Origin: Manihot esculenta
Taxonomy: Eukaryota > Streptophyta > Magnoliopsida > Malpighiales > Euphorbiaceae
DNA: 64,000 bases
Reading direction: 5' to 3'
Assembly (NCBI RefSeq): GCF_001659605.2
Contig: NC_035163.2
Location: forward strand, 31,522,158 to 31,586,157
Below, piece by piece: positions 12,451-23,443 of the stretch (position 1 is its first letter; each line of letters starts with the position of its first letter). The notes under the pieces were generated by a model. It saw only the letters and a program-made list of their open reading frames with translations. It did not search any database and was not told where the DNA came from. Position numbers and translations under genes: made by a program.

Positions 12451-13617
12451 TATATCTATTTTAGCTTAGCTTGATAGAAAGGGTTTTGCTTTCGATTCGT
12501 ACAGTGCAAAGATAAGCTGAATACTTGCGTTTGATTCCTGAGAAATGTCATGTCAAAATCAGTAAAGGGAATGGTCATTATGACGATAGAAATTGGAAAG
12601 TAATTACCATCGAAAAGGGGCCTCCAGTCTTCAGTCTTCTTTTCAGCCCCATAAAGAAAAAGGACCATCATGCGAAAACAAACACAACTGTACCACTCAA
12701 ACAGCTTATTTATACCCTATTGCTTATTTGCTTGACGGTAGAGCTATTGTTATTTTCTTCCGCACTAAATGGACCTCCACTTCATATACCATAAATCTCC
12801 AATGACGTACCTATCCAAAGACTTTTCTTGACCAAAAATAGACAGTTGCCGACTTCTTCATTACCTACACGGCATGTCAGTGCAAGAAAATGATCTTTTC
12901 TTGCACAGTGCATCAAACAAACACAGCTTATGCCCTACCCATGTTACTGCACAAGACCCATATCACAAGCCAACACCTTACACGTTAGGCTTTGCCCTTT
13001 CACACTTCATTTTATTCACAGGTGGACAGATTTCTCTAAAGCATAAAAGCGACAAGCTTTCCAGGATCTTTTTCTGTCGAAAAATATGCAAGAAAAAGAA
13101 AAGGGGATTTTCTTTAATTATTGAGTAAATTATACCCAATAAAATAATCCCATTTGAAAGCTATATCCTCATATTTGAAAAAGCACAAGCATTTACCGTT
13201 GGAAAAGTTCAAAACTCAAGGTTCTGCCTAAGATCCATCAATGGATTTTCTTTTATTTTTATAATGTGGAAGACAAGCCTCGTGATAGTTGGAGAATAAA
13301 GAAAGGTGAAAACGAGTGAAAGTGACTTAGTTAAACCACCGAGTTACTGAGTAGTCTATTAGTTGCAGAAATCAATAATCCAATCCAACAATCCTCCAAA
13401 AGCAACAAACACCTTTTGCAGTTTGCACTTCGGAAAATCTGGAAAAGAGTGGGAAAGCCCAAGAAAATAATAATAATGGATACCTTTCCCAAAGCAAAAC
13501 CCACAGCCATCATCATCTAGCAAACAACAACTGTGTAGTTACAAGCTAGTCAGTAAGATCCTGAAACAGTAACTGCACAAAGCCAAAAAAAAAAAAATGA
13601 AAACTTAAACATCTCAA
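12451..13617. other. Intergenic DNA
   Basis: Open frames at 12525-12794, 12593-12805 and 12874-13128 show no recognisable domain and no splice-linked partner. I see no other structure. The last about 100 bases are probably the 3' UTR of the minus-strand gene ending at 13618. Confidence 0.5.
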
Positions 13618-14252
13618 TTAAGTGACCAAATATACTGGCAAAGCAGAAGTGGACATCCTCTGCTGCTGCTGCTCCATGTTAAGCTCCCTCAGACTCAAAT
13701 AGGGTATCTCCAAATCACCCTTTCTTGCTGCCGTCAGATTACCGGCGAGCGTACCAGGTGATGGGCGGTTAACGGTCCTGTATGGAGTACTTGAACCACT
13801 TCTGCTTTCAGTTATGTACACAGGACCAGATACTGATGCCCTGAATGCTCGAGCTCTAGCTTCATGGACATCTTCTTCATCTGCAAGATCATTATTATGG
13901 TGACTGTGGATCCACCTCCATTTGAAAAATAAGAAGGCTTTTCTCCACCAGTGCTTCTTCTTGGTGTTGTGGGTCTTTCTGCTAGAATCATCTTTGGTGA
14001 TGGGTTTCTGGAGCTTGAAATGCAAAGAGTCTATAGTTGTCTCACGCTGGTGGTTCCTTGCTTCCTCCAAGAACTTTTTACAACACAAAGACAAGTTAAT
14101 GGGTAAGTCTGAAAAAGAAGACGAGATCATATATCACAGAAGACAGAGTAATTAAAGAGTGAGACCTGAAAGTAGTCGATTTGTGGGTCAAAGCCATAGT
14201 CGCTGAAGTGATGGGACTCTGGCATTGGGAATACGGGAGACTTACTCGCCAT
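13618..14252 (-). CDS. Small conserved plant protein of unknown function
   Basis: Two exons, 14252-14166 and 14073-13618, join in phase 0 into about 180 residues. The start ATG at 14252 is followed by MASKSPVFPMPESHHFSDYG; the donor after ...DYFQ reads CAG|GTCTCA and the acceptor precedes FLEEARNH. Visible features are a basic, aromatic patch KKKHWWRKAFLFFKWRW around residue 80, a Ser/Thr-rich middle (ESRSGSSTPYR), and a C-terminus with a Gln run. No signal peptide or membrane span is clear; the aromatic patch could be a membrane- or protein-binding site. From its place between BCE2 and the pectinesterase I suspect it is the counterpart of the uncharacterised Arabidopsis gene At3g06840, but I could not test that. 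Function is unknown. Confidence 0.75.
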
Positions 14253-15422
14253 GTCTGTGTATTTAAAGCTGTGGTTTTGTTGGATTCAATTTACAGATGA
14301 GGAGTGAATATATAGAGATGTAAAGAGGCATGTGGGCAATCTAGGCTGGTGGGGGGGGGCTCAAGGTGGTGATGGCAACTAGGAATGGCCACTTGAGAAT
14401 GGCGAAGGGATCTTTTAGTTTAAAATTCCAATGGAAAATACGTACGATCTCTTTATTTAACACAGTAGTATTATTTAGCTGACACTCACCTGACGATAGG
14501 GGATTATTTTAAAAGTTCATACAGTTACATTTTTTTTTTTTTTTCTAAAAACACCCTCTCTTCTATAAAAATAGACTATATATAAATATATAATAGAAGT
14601 AAAACTTATGATCAGATTAAAAAAATATTTAATTTTTATATAATCAGCTCTAATTAAAATTAAAATTAAAATTTTTTAATTTTAAAAGCGATTTAATATC
14701 AATATACCAATGCATTAAACTCTTTGAAAAAAATTTTGATTAGCAATTCTATTCACAGGGGGTTTAATTAACCTTGATTTGTTACTGTTTATTTTTTCGA
14801 TTTTCGGTATGACTAATTTGGTTCATCCAACTTTAACAATTTCATTGATTAAACTTTTTATTATTTTTTAAATAATGAGACATATCTTTTTAATAAAAAA
14901 ATTCGATCAATATTGGTGTAACGATCATGAATGCATAGATGGTACACCATTAATAATCATTACTGTTCTGTCCCAGGACATCATCTTAATTGATGTTTGC
15001 AAAATTTTTAATTATTAATCACTTTACGGCAAAACCTCCCGAAAGACCAACAACAACAAACTGAAACAAAATCAACAGTGAGAAGATCGATGGACTAGCA
15101 AGCCTTAATCTTAACAGTGTTATTTGACTATTATAAAATAAAGGGCGTGTTCTGTAATGAAGCATTAAACGAAGACTAGAAAATCTTAACAAAAAATAGA
15201 AAATAAAATAAAATACCATGAAATGGAATAAAGGACATTTTAGACAATTCACAAAAATCGCGAGTCAACCCTGGCGACTAGCGTCTGCTTTTAGAATTTA
15301 GACCATGAAATGCTGCCTCTAATTGCATAGCAGACCTCAAGAACTTTCCTGCTCCTCTTCTCTTCTCATACTTAACATCCCCTCTCTCCGTCTCCCCTCT
15401 CCACTCTCCTCTTTCTTCCACT
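14253..15422. other. Divergent intergenic region between the unknown gene and ATL gene
   Basis: This holds the promoters of two divergently transcribed genes. There is a 10-base G run at about 14350, an A/T-rich centre at 14520-14740 with ACTATATATAAA near 14575, and a pyrimidine-rich 5' UTR (TCTCC repeats) at 15340-15420 just before the ATL start codon. No gene is supported. Confidence 0.55.
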
Positions 15423-16292
15423 ATGGATTCTGACCCACAATTTCCCTACAACGAGTCCAGCGAAGCCTTTGCTTTGAGCGGTAGGATTATGCTAACTGCC
15501 ATTGTTATCATCTTATTTATTGTAATTTTGATGGTTTGTCTCCACCTCTACGCCCGCTGGTACCTCCTCCGTGCTCGACGCCGCCAGATTCGCAGCGCAC
15601 GGAACCGCCGTACTAATCTTATATTTTATATTGACCCTTCCAATCCCACCGCCAGTAATGCCACCATCCCCTCTCGTGGTTTGGATGCTGCAGTTCTTAC
15701 ATCATTGCCTGTATTTGTTTATTCATCCAAGACCCACCCGGATTCCATTGAGTGTGCCGTTTGCTTATCTGAATTCGAAGAGAATGAAACGGGTCGCACT
15801 TTACCCAAATGCAACCACAGCTTCCACATCGAGTGCATTGACATGTGGTTCCATTCTCACTCCACTTGCCCCCTCTGCCGCTCCCCTGTTGAACCCGTAC
15901 CGGAAAAGTCCGCCCAGTTAGATTCGTCAGTGGATGTTATTGAACTTGGTTCCAGCTCCGGTTTGTGCGCCACATGTCAGCACGAGGGAGACCATGTGGG
16001 TGCATCTACCTCGTCCTTTGGGGGTCGAAGGAAACCAGCGGAGATGCTGGGAGTGACGATAGAAGTACCCAGAAGAAACGTAAATTTCGAAGACGAGGCA
16101 GTCACCGAGTCTCCAGCTTATAGATCGCCGATGAGTCGTATGTTGTCTTTTAGGAGGATTCTGAGCAGAGAAAGAAGAGGTAATGCATCTCCTTGTTCAG
16201 TGAACCAAGCGAGTTACGGTGGGTCAGTGAGCGAGTCAGACCTGGAAAACGGCAGAGACGAAAACCAGCGTAAAGTGGGCTCGGTGATGTGA
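15423..16292 (+). CDS. RING-H2 finger E3 ubiquitin ligase, ATL family
   Basis: ATL proteins are membrane-anchored E3 ubiquitin ligases, often fast-responding in defence and hormone signalling. One exon encodes 289 residues, consistent with the mostly intronless ATL family. A single hydrophobic span lies at about 22-40, a basic stretch follows (about 50-63), then the GLD motif (GLDAAVLTSLPVFVY, about 86-100), then the RING-H2 at 111-152. Its ligands are C111, C114, C130, H132, H135, C138, C149 and C152, with the ATL-typical Pro after C149 and Trp142. The long C-terminal tail is Ser- and Glu-rich with VTIEVPRRNV, as in ATL2/ATL3-like members. The start is preceded by a pyrimidine-rich leader. 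The exact ATL subgroup is uncertain. Confidence 0.95.
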   Translation: MDSDPQFPYNESSEAFALSGRIMLTAIVIILFIVILMVCLHLYARWYLLRARRRQIRSARNRRTNLIFYIDPSNPTASNATIPSRGLDAAVLTSLPVFVYSSKTHPDSIECAVCLSEFEENETGRTLPKCNHSFHIECIDMWFHSHSTCPLCRSPVEPVPEKSAQLDSSVDVIELGSSSGLCATCQHEGDHVGASTSSFGGRRKPAEMLGVTIEVPRRNVNFEDEAVTESPAYRSPMSRMLSFRRILSRERRGNASPCSVNQASYGGSVSESDLENGRDENQRKVGSVM

Positions 16293-16884
16293 GTAAGGTG
16301 TGACGTGGTGCTGTATACGACGTTGAATGAGAAACGTTTGGGTACTGTCAGCTTTACGTAGACTCGACTGGAGGGGACGAGAAAATTATTTAGATGAGAG
16401 CGATTTGATGTGCAAGTGGGAGGGGGAGGGGGCCTCCCTTGTAGATACATCGCCGCCTTGGCCCTTGGGTTACTTTGTTTGACTTTGACCCGTGTATAAT
16501 TCCCTACTCAATTTAATTTTTGATTCCCATTTACAGTGGATGACTTTTAAGTCGTGTTATCGGAAATATTATTTTTTTTAATATATCTTTAGGTAATTCA
16601 CTTTTTTTTTTTAATAAAGAGAATGATGGATGTTGGAACTTGCATTTCTAGAGTTTAATTATAAGATAATCTAAATGTCGTACCAATAAATATTTTAATA
16701 ATTACGAAATTTATTTTGATATAAAATTATTAAATGCTAACAATCACATTCATATTGTTCTTGTTTTGTTGCGGCATAACTTTTTGCCTTATATACATAA
16801 GACAATTTTTATTTAACACGGATAAAGAAAAATGATTGAAAAAAAAAAACAAAACCGCTATAACATATAATTCTGTTTTTGTTT
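16293..16884. other. ATL gene 3' UTR and flank
   Basis: A G-rich tract (GGGAGGGGGAGGGGG) lies at about 16418-16432 in the likely 3' UTR. The rest is AT-rich and ends at the left LTR of the nested retroelement. Confidence 0.5.
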
Positions 16885-17393
16885 TGAAAAAAATAATTTG
16901 TAATGCGGTTGAAATAAACTTGTGTTGTAATTAATCAATCCGTAAGAAAAAGAATATAAGGTGATTAGCGCTTACAACAGTCACTCTTACATTCAAGTTA
17001 CTTGAATAAGTATGAGAGAAAACCTCTTACACTCAAGTTAGTAAGTATAAGAGAAAAGCGAGAGTATTGTAATGCTCGCAATTCAAGAATAGTTATGTAA
17101 GAATTGCATGTTTTTATTTCTGTGATTATTAGTTCTTATACTGTAAGAATTTAATATTAATTATAGTATTTCTGGAAATCTGATAATAATGTAGTCGAAT
17201 CGTAGCCATGGAGCTTTATCCTATAGGTGAGAGGGCAAGTCTTAACAAAGAGCCAAACTGAGATCGACCAAAAGTGTCTAGATCTTCTTTTTTTTCAATG
17301 GGACTGAGCATCATCTGATCAAACTCTTGCCATGTAGTCCTATTTTCGAATGTCAACACATGTCCTTCTTTAGATGATTATTGTGTAATATCA
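16885..17393 (-). repeat. 3' LTR of the old Ty3-type element (left copy)
   Basis: It matches 24001-24554 along its length, including the block around GTGTTGTAAT and the end ATTGTGTAATATCA. It lacks about 90 bases present in the right copy near 24280-24360. The sequence just inside it (GAGGGG on the minus strand) could be the polypurine tract. Confidence 0.7.
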
Positions 17394-17734
17394 GAAACCC
17401 CTCGCTAGTCTTCGATTCTTTAAATTCGAAGGTAACGGTAGTCCTCACAATTTGGGGCATATGGCTTGTTTCGATTAGCCTTTCATACTCGCGTTGCTTT
17501 ACCTGTTCTTGCCCATAAATGGCATTTGCCTTGTGGCTATGAAATTCCGGTCACGGTATGACTTGGGATTTTTATTAACCAGGACTAACACCTGGTCGTT
17601 AGTCTTGCAGATATCCTCCTAAGTCAGTTTTTATTCGAGCTGAGCGCGTGCTATCCTCGCTTTTTTCTTACTTGTCCTGGTGACCACCCCGTTCAAAATC
17701 TTGTCCATCTTCTAGCCAAAATTGATCTGAGTGA

Positions 17735-17970
17735 TATGGTAACACCCTGGCTTTCTCTTGCCTTAACCAGTCTTGGTGAGCTTTCGGGCATTTTTCAACT
17801 CTAACAAGCTTTTGGGCATTATCTGGCCCTGGTAGGCTCCTCGTCATCTTTTAGACCTGGCGGGCTTCCAAGCTCTTTCTAGACCTGACGAGCTTCCGAG
17901 CATTATCTAGTCCTAGTAGACTTCTAAGCACTTTCCAACCCTAATGAGCCTTCGACCATTTTCTTTCTTG
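17735..17970. repeat. Tandem array A in the 3' part of the Ty3-type element
   Basis: About six degenerate units of roughly 35-40 bases, each with a GGGCTTTCGAGCATTTTC-like core (variants ...GAGCTTTCGGGCATTTT..., ...GGGCTTCCAAGC..., ...GAGCTTCCGAGCATTATC...). The array lies between the 3' LTR and array B. Confidence 0.7.
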
Positions 17971-17979
17971 TAACTTCAT

Positions 17980-18238
17980 TCGCTCATGTAGCAGCTTGTC
18001 CTGCCTTCGCCGATCGTCAAATGGCCTTCTTCCTTTAAAAAGTTTTGGATTTGAGGGAGTGGTTGTAAGAGTAACGACAAATGCCTTGGAGACTTTCTAT
18101 GAAATGGGACAAATGCTCGGTCGCGTGACCTCACTCATTCCTGCCTTGTGGCCTAGATATAGAATGTCTTGCTTAGTAGGATTGGCCCCTAGATGGCCTT
18201 GTGGTCTTTTAGTGGGACTAACATCCGAATGACCTTGT
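17980..18238. repeat. Tandem array B, left segment
   Basis: Units related to GGATGGCCTTGTGGCCTTTT and GTGGGACTAACA. The array is interrupted by the solo LTR at 18239 and resumes at 20549. Confidence 0.65.
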
Positions 18239-18563
18239 TGTAATACCCGGCTAGACTCCGGTATCGGAATTCCTACCGTCCGGTGGAATTCCGAATGTCG
18301 GAGACCTCTAGAAGGGTAAAATCATGTTTTCATAAAATGTTTTATTATATTTTATGGTTTTAAGCAAGAAAGAAATTGAGTTTTGAATGAAAAAGACTAT
18401 GGAGGCATTTCCAGGTTCGGCCGCCGAACATTGGATGGTTTAGGGGGGCAAGTTAGGCTTCTGAAAGTTTCAAAGGTTCGGCCGCCGAACCTCATGTTCG
18501 GCCGCCGAACTTGCATGAGTTTTGGAGGCACTTTAGGCTGCCGAAAGGTGGTCTGGCAGCCCC

Positions 18564-18570
18564 TATATAA
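18564..18570 (+). promoter_or_regulatory. Candidate LTR TATA box, copy 1
   Basis: TATATAA in CCCTATATAAGAGC, about 325 bases from the LTR start. The second copy has TATAAAA at the matching place. Confidence 0.55.
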
Positions 18571-19084
18571 GAGCTCCATGGCCAAAACGGGCAAGTTTTC
18601 TCTCCATTTTCGGCCACGGTGAGTTCTTGCTCTCCCATGGTTCGTTTTTTATGATTTTCCTCCGATCTTTCATGTTTTAACAAGTTTTACCTTGGTTTGA
18701 AGATTTTTGAGCAAAGGAGCAAGTTTTGGAGCTTGGAGACCAAAGAGTTGAAATGTCTCCCATCTCCGAGTTGGATCACGTATCCTCTCGTTCTTCAAGA
18801 GGTAAGAGTAGATCCATAGTTCCTTTCATGTTTTAAGTAAGTTTTATGAAGTTTCTTGGGGTAGAATGCATGTGTAGGTTTATGTTGAGTTTTTGGTTAA
18901 ATGTTTGTTTATGAGCAATGTATGTTGGATATGCATGTTTGATATGTTGTAGATGGGGTTTAGGATAGTTTGAAGCCCCTAGGAACTTGTATGCTTGAGT
19001 ATGCATGTTGTAGAATAGGAAAATGTATGATTGATTGAGTGGGAGGGGTTTATGCATGAGGAAGGCTGAGTTTCTGCCCTTTGG

Positions 19085-19345
19085 GAAGAACTCAGGTTCG
19101 GTAGCCGAAGGGACTTTCGGCCGCCGAACCTGCCTGTGGTAGCATGTATCGGCTGCCGAACCCTGCCCCCGAAAGTGGACTTTCGGCTATGGAAGGGAGT
19201 TTCGGCCGCCAAAGGTGCCGCAGAACATGCATGAGTTTCGTCTCTGGAAGGAACCTTCGGCCGCCGAAAGTGCCGCCGAAGGTGCATGACTTTCTAAGCC
19301 TGGAGGGCCTTTCGACCGCCGAACCTGCCACCGAAAGTGCCTTGT
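19085..19345. repeat. Tandem array with TTCGGCCGCCGAA cores, copy 1
   Basis: Four to five units of about 50-60 bases, each carrying a TTTCGGCCGCC core and a TTTCGTCTCTGGAAGG-like spacer. The matching array in copy 2 is at about 22080-22390. Confidence 0.75.
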
Positions 19346-19743
19346 TCAGCCCTCCTTTGCATGATTTCTATGATTGTTTTAAGGTGTTTTAGGGGCTTTT
19401 TGGGGAGTATTTTAGAGTCATGTTTATGGATGTTTGGTCCCTCATTTGAGTCCACCTGTGTAGGTTTGGACCCGAGAAACCGAGGCCTTCAGCAGTGAGA
19501 TAACTGCTTCAGAGTCATTAGAGCTTCAGCCAGAGGTGAGTGGAATAACTCTTCATGTTTCAAAGCAAATAAATAAATTTGAGCATGATACATGCATCAC
19601 GTATGCCATGAGATATATTAGGTTGCTTGCATTAGAATTCACGAATATGTTGCATTGCATAATATGTTGTTGATGCGGATGGATATTGGATGATCCATAG
19701 CCCTCGATCTATGATGTGATGATATGTTATGTACGGTACGGAA

Positions 19744-19880
19744 TGAAAGACCAGTGGGACCCATTCTACGTTCGCTGGCACCATGTAAGAGAAAGACCAG
19801 GACCCATTCTACGTTCTGGCACTTTGGAATGTTATGTTTAAGTGAAAGACCAGGACCCATTCTACGTTCTGGCACTATGG
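19744..19880. repeat. Three-unit tandem repeat inside solo LTR copy 1
   Basis: Three units of about 45-60 bases containing GAAAGACCAG...GACCCATTCTACGTTC and TGGCAC. The matching place in copy 2 (about 22755-22815) holds different sequence, so this array arose in one copy or was lost in the other. Confidence 0.8.
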
Positions 19881-20548
19881 AATTATGTAGAGGGCTATTG
19901 GTGACAATACCATCCTTGATGTGATTTGTTTGTGATATGCTGCATTTCATGAAAGCATGAAATTTAAAATGAATGTTTATTTATTCTGCTCACTGGGCTT
20001 TATAGCTCACCCCTCTCCCTTAACCCCCAGATTTGCAAGTACAGGGTAGACCAGGAGGTCAGCAGGAGTAGAGTCATGTTTTATGTAATAGTTAGCTGTG
20101 GACATGAATATGATGTAATGTAAAAGTATAGTATAGAAATGTAATGTATTGATGCTTATGGAAGTTTAGAGTTGTGCTTGACCATAGTATGTTGTTAATC
20201 CCTCTCTAGTACATGATCTTAAATGTTTAATGATAATTATTGTGAACCAAGCTTAATGTATGTTATGTTACCCCATTGGAGTATTTGATGAGGACTCCAG
20301 TGCGAGGTTTTATGTTATGATTTGTGCCTGCACAGGTTAAGCTTGGTGAAAGAATGAATGAATGAATGAATGAAAGAAAGAAAGAATGAATGATTAAATG
20401 AGAAAGTTTTAAATTTTTATGTAATTGTTGATCATGTATGGGATTAAACAGGTATATAGGATGAATGTTTGGCTTGCTACGGGTCCCGGCGGCCTTAAGC
20501 CGATCTGGATCCTAGCGCCGATAGCGGTCCGATTTTCGGGTCGTTACA

Positions 20549-21125
20549 CTTGTGGCCTAGCATGAGATACCTTGTTATGTCAAACCGATGCCCGGATGGC
20601 CTTGTGATCTTTTAGTGGACTAACACTCGGATGGCCTTGTTATGTGGGACCAATGCCCGAATGGCCTTGCGGCTTTTTAGTGGGACAAATACTTAGATGG
20701 TCTTATGGCCTTGTTATGCAGGACTGAAGTCCAAATGGCTTTGTGGCCTTGTTATGTGGAACCGATGACCAATGTCCGAATGGTCTTGTGGCCTTGTTAT
20801 ACAGGCCCGACGCCCGGATGGACTTGTGGCCTTTTAGTGAGACTAACATCAGGATGGCCTTGTGGCCTTATTATGCGAGACTGACACTCAGATGGCCTTA
20901 TAGCCTTTTAGTGGGGTTAACGTCCGGATGGCTTTGTAGCCTTATTATGCGGGACCGACGCCTGACTGGCTTTGTACCCTTTTAGTGAGACTAACACCCG
21001 GATGGCCTAGCGGATTTCAGCCTTGTGGCCTCATATGAGATGCCTTGTTACGTAGGACCGATGTCCGAATGGCCTTGTAGCCTTTTAGTGGAACTAACAC
21101 CCAGATGGCCTGATGGATTCTCGCC
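20549..21125. repeat. Tandem array B, right segment
   Basis: About a dozen degenerate units alternating GGCCTTGTGGCCTTTTAGTG and GGGACTAACACCCGGAT, or GTTATGYGGGACCGAYGCCCG. On the minus strand it gives a repetitive peptide (VPLKGYKAIRT), which I treat as non-coding. Satellite-like arrays here agree with the 3' region of Tat-lineage elements. Confidence 0.75.
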
Positions 21126-21263
21126 TTGTTACATCGATTATCGCTTGTTACATCGATTATTTTAAGAACTAAGTCTCCTACATCAAAGACACGTGACTTG
21201 GCTCTACTGCTGAATTGCATTTCTTCAGAACTTCCTGAGATCTCGGGCTGCTTGCATGCGCTT

Positions 21264-23443
21264 TGTAATACCTGGCTAGACGCCGGCATCAGAATTCTTA
21301 CTTTCCAGCGGAATCTCCATTGGAATATGGAATTCGAGGATGTCGGAGGTTCCTAGAAAGGTAAAAGAAAGGTTTTCTCAAATGTTTTTAAGTGTTTTAA
21401 GGTTTTGAATGAGAAAGGAATTGAGTTTTGAAAAGGAAAAATTTAAGGAGGCAAATGCAAGGTTCGGCTGCCGAAGGTGAAGTTCGGCCGCAGAACATTG
21501 CATGATTTTGCATGCAGTTTTGGCCGCCGAAGGAGAGGCGGTTGGCCACCTATAAAAGCCCTTTGACCGGAAATGGAGGGTGTTTGAGCTCTCTGTTTTT
21601 GGTCAAAGGTAGGTTTTGTTTCCCTTGGGATGTTTTCATGAGATGTCTTCAAATCTTGCATGTTTTAATGTGTTTAAACTTGGTTTTTAGAGTTTTTGAG
21701 CAAAGAAGGCAAGTTTGAGGAACTTGGAGACTTTGGCTCGTTTTCCACCACATCTCCACGTTGGGACCATCGATCCTCTCGGTCTTCAAGAGGTAAGCAT
21801 GGATCCTCACCTCCCCTTATGTTTAAAGCATGTTTTAAAGAGTTTAAGAGAGTTTTATGGGATGGTTTTTAGTAGATCTATAAGTTGAGCATATGTTGAG
21901 CATATGTGATTTGATGATGTTTGATGTTGTTTTTGGGGTTTGAACTAGTTGTTAGGCCCCTATATGCTTAGTATATGGTTTATGTAATTGGTGAGAGTTG
22001 GCAGGCATGATATGGGTGTGTTTTTGGTTTTTGGAGGCTAGAAGCATGAGTTTGGAACAGGTTTTGCCTGTCTGAGAAACTCAGGTTCGGCCGCCGAAGC
22101 AAGGTTCGGTCGCCGAACCCCTTAGGGAGGCTGTTTTGGCCGCCTAACCTTGCCCCCGAAAGTTGAAAATTTCGTCTCTGGAGGGTAGGTTCGGCCGCCG
22201 AACATGCCGCCGAAGGTGGGTGATTTTTGGCTTTGGAAGGTCTTTCAGCCCCCGAACCTTGCCCCCGAAAGTTTGGACTTTCGGATCTGGAAGGGACTTT
22301 CGGCCGCCGAAGGTGCCGCCGAAAGTGCCCGAGTTTCGTCTCTGGAGAGGGTGTTCGGCCGCCAAACCTGCCTCCGAAGGTGCCTTGTCCAGCCTTTCTT
22401 TGCCCATTTTTCCATGCATGCTTATGATGTTTTAGGGGGTTTTTGGGGAGTTGTTTATGAGTTGTTTAGAGTATGTTTGGTCCTCATTTGAGTCCACCTG
22501 TGTAGGTGCGGCCCCGAGGAACCAAGGAGGCCCACAGAGTTAGAGTTACAGAGATTGTTCAGCAGTTGATCAGAGGTGAGTGGAACTAAACTAAATCCTT
22601 TAATATGATAAATCAAATGCCTAAAGCATATTCATGCATCATGATTATATGGCATAGGTTGATTGTACTAGTGTCACGAATATGATGCATTGCATTATTT
22701 ACTGTTGATGTGGATGAACCAAGGCGACCTCAATAGCCCAAGATCTGTTATGTAATGAAAATCCTGTGTGAGCTCCTTTGGGGGCCGGGCACTGACAGAG
22801 GGAGTTTTGAGGTCATGTCCAATCCGTAATGTGAAATGTTTGTGATGTGGCGCACTTCATGAAAGCATATAATTAATGAACTGTTTTATTGTTCTACTCA
22901 CTGGGCTCTAGTAGCTCACCCCTCCCTCACCCCCAGTTTTGCAGGGCCAGAGTTAGCTATGGAAAGTCAGAGTCAGCAGAGTTATGAGTATGAGTTGGCT
23001 ATGGTTTTGTTATGTAATAGAGTAGTGGATATGATGTAAAATAAAGGACTAGTATGTAATGAAATGTATAGATATATAATGTCATGTAATGGATAGAGTT
23101 GTGCTTTGCCCTAGTGTATGGTTAATCCCTTGTTATGCATGATCTTTATTGAATGTTTCTTGATGAGAAATGTGTTGAACCAAGCCTGATGTATAATATG
23201 CTGACCCATCTAAAGCATATGAGGAGAGCTCTAGTATGTGGTTCTATGTTTACAAACATAGTGTATGCAGGTCAAGCTTGGTAAATAGCAGGAAAGTTTT
23301 TTTTCAGTTTTTATTTTTATGTTTGATCATGTATGAGATTTATCAGGTACACAGAGTTCATATTAGGCTCGCTACGGGTCCCGGCGGCCTTAAGCGAATC
23401 TGGATCCTAGCGCCGGTAGCGGTTCGGTTTTCGGGTCGTTACA
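21264..23443 (+). mobile_element. Solo LTR of the palindrome-rich element, copy 2
   Basis: Begins TGTAATACCTGG and ends CGGGTCGTTACA. The 5-base duplication CGCTT flanks it at 21259-21263 and 23444-23448. It is about 2180 bases and aligns with copy 1 except for the three-unit array and the GAAT microsatellite. It carries the TATAAAA box at 21551-21557 and about eight TTCGGCNGCCGAA-type palindromes, several degraded. It sits in the relic's integrase gene, directly after the zinc-binding RCDRCQ motif, and the target duplication shows a clean insertion. It is therefore younger than the host element. Confidence 0.85.
21551..21557 (+). promoter_or_regulatory. Candidate LTR TATA box, copy 2
   Basis: TATAAAA, about 290 bases from the LTR start and matching the place of the copy 1 box. 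Confidence 0.55.

Larger units (their letters stand above)
18239..20548 (+). mobile_element. Solo LTR of a large palindrome-rich LTR element, copy 1
   Basis: Begins TGTAATACCCGG and ends CGGGTCGTTACA, so the termini are short inverted repeats with TG...CA. A perfect 5-base target duplication, CTTGT, flanks it at 18234-18238 and 20549-20553. No coding frame, primer-binding site or second LTR is present, so a solo LTR of about 2310 bases is the simplest reading. It shares order and sequence with 21264-23443. Contents: a TATA box at 18564-18570, at least seven copies of the interrupted palindrome TTCGGCNGCCGAA, a 56-base-type tandem array at about 19085-19345, a three-unit array at about 19744-19880, and a GAAT/GAAA microsatellite near 20352-20390. 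The length suggests a Ty3/gypsy family, but lineage is unproven. Confidence 0.85.

Noticed and set aside
12525..13128. Open frames as a possible small gene
   Set aside because: No domain, no splice partners, and ordinary intergenic composition.
15571..15921. 116-residue frame
   Set aside because: Out-of-frame shadow of the ATL RING-H2 gene.
18397..19392. Several open frames on both strands in the GC-rich palindrome region
   Set aside because: They arise from the tandem TTCGGCCGCCGAA units (repeated PPKVP or RRPN-like peptides) inside a TSD-bounded LTR; no domain or splice pattern.
17980..21125. Spaced repeats that look like a CRISPR array
   Set aside because: Units are degenerate, contiguous without unique spacers, and lie in a plant retroelement.
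20743..21289. Open frames of repeated VPLKGYKAIRT or GLVALLYR-type peptides
   Set aside because: They are readings of array B; only the FDVGDLVLK scrap has meaning, as decayed integrase.
22144..22491. Cluster of overlapping open frames in solo LTR copy 2
   Set aside because: Same cause as copy 1: translated tandem units.
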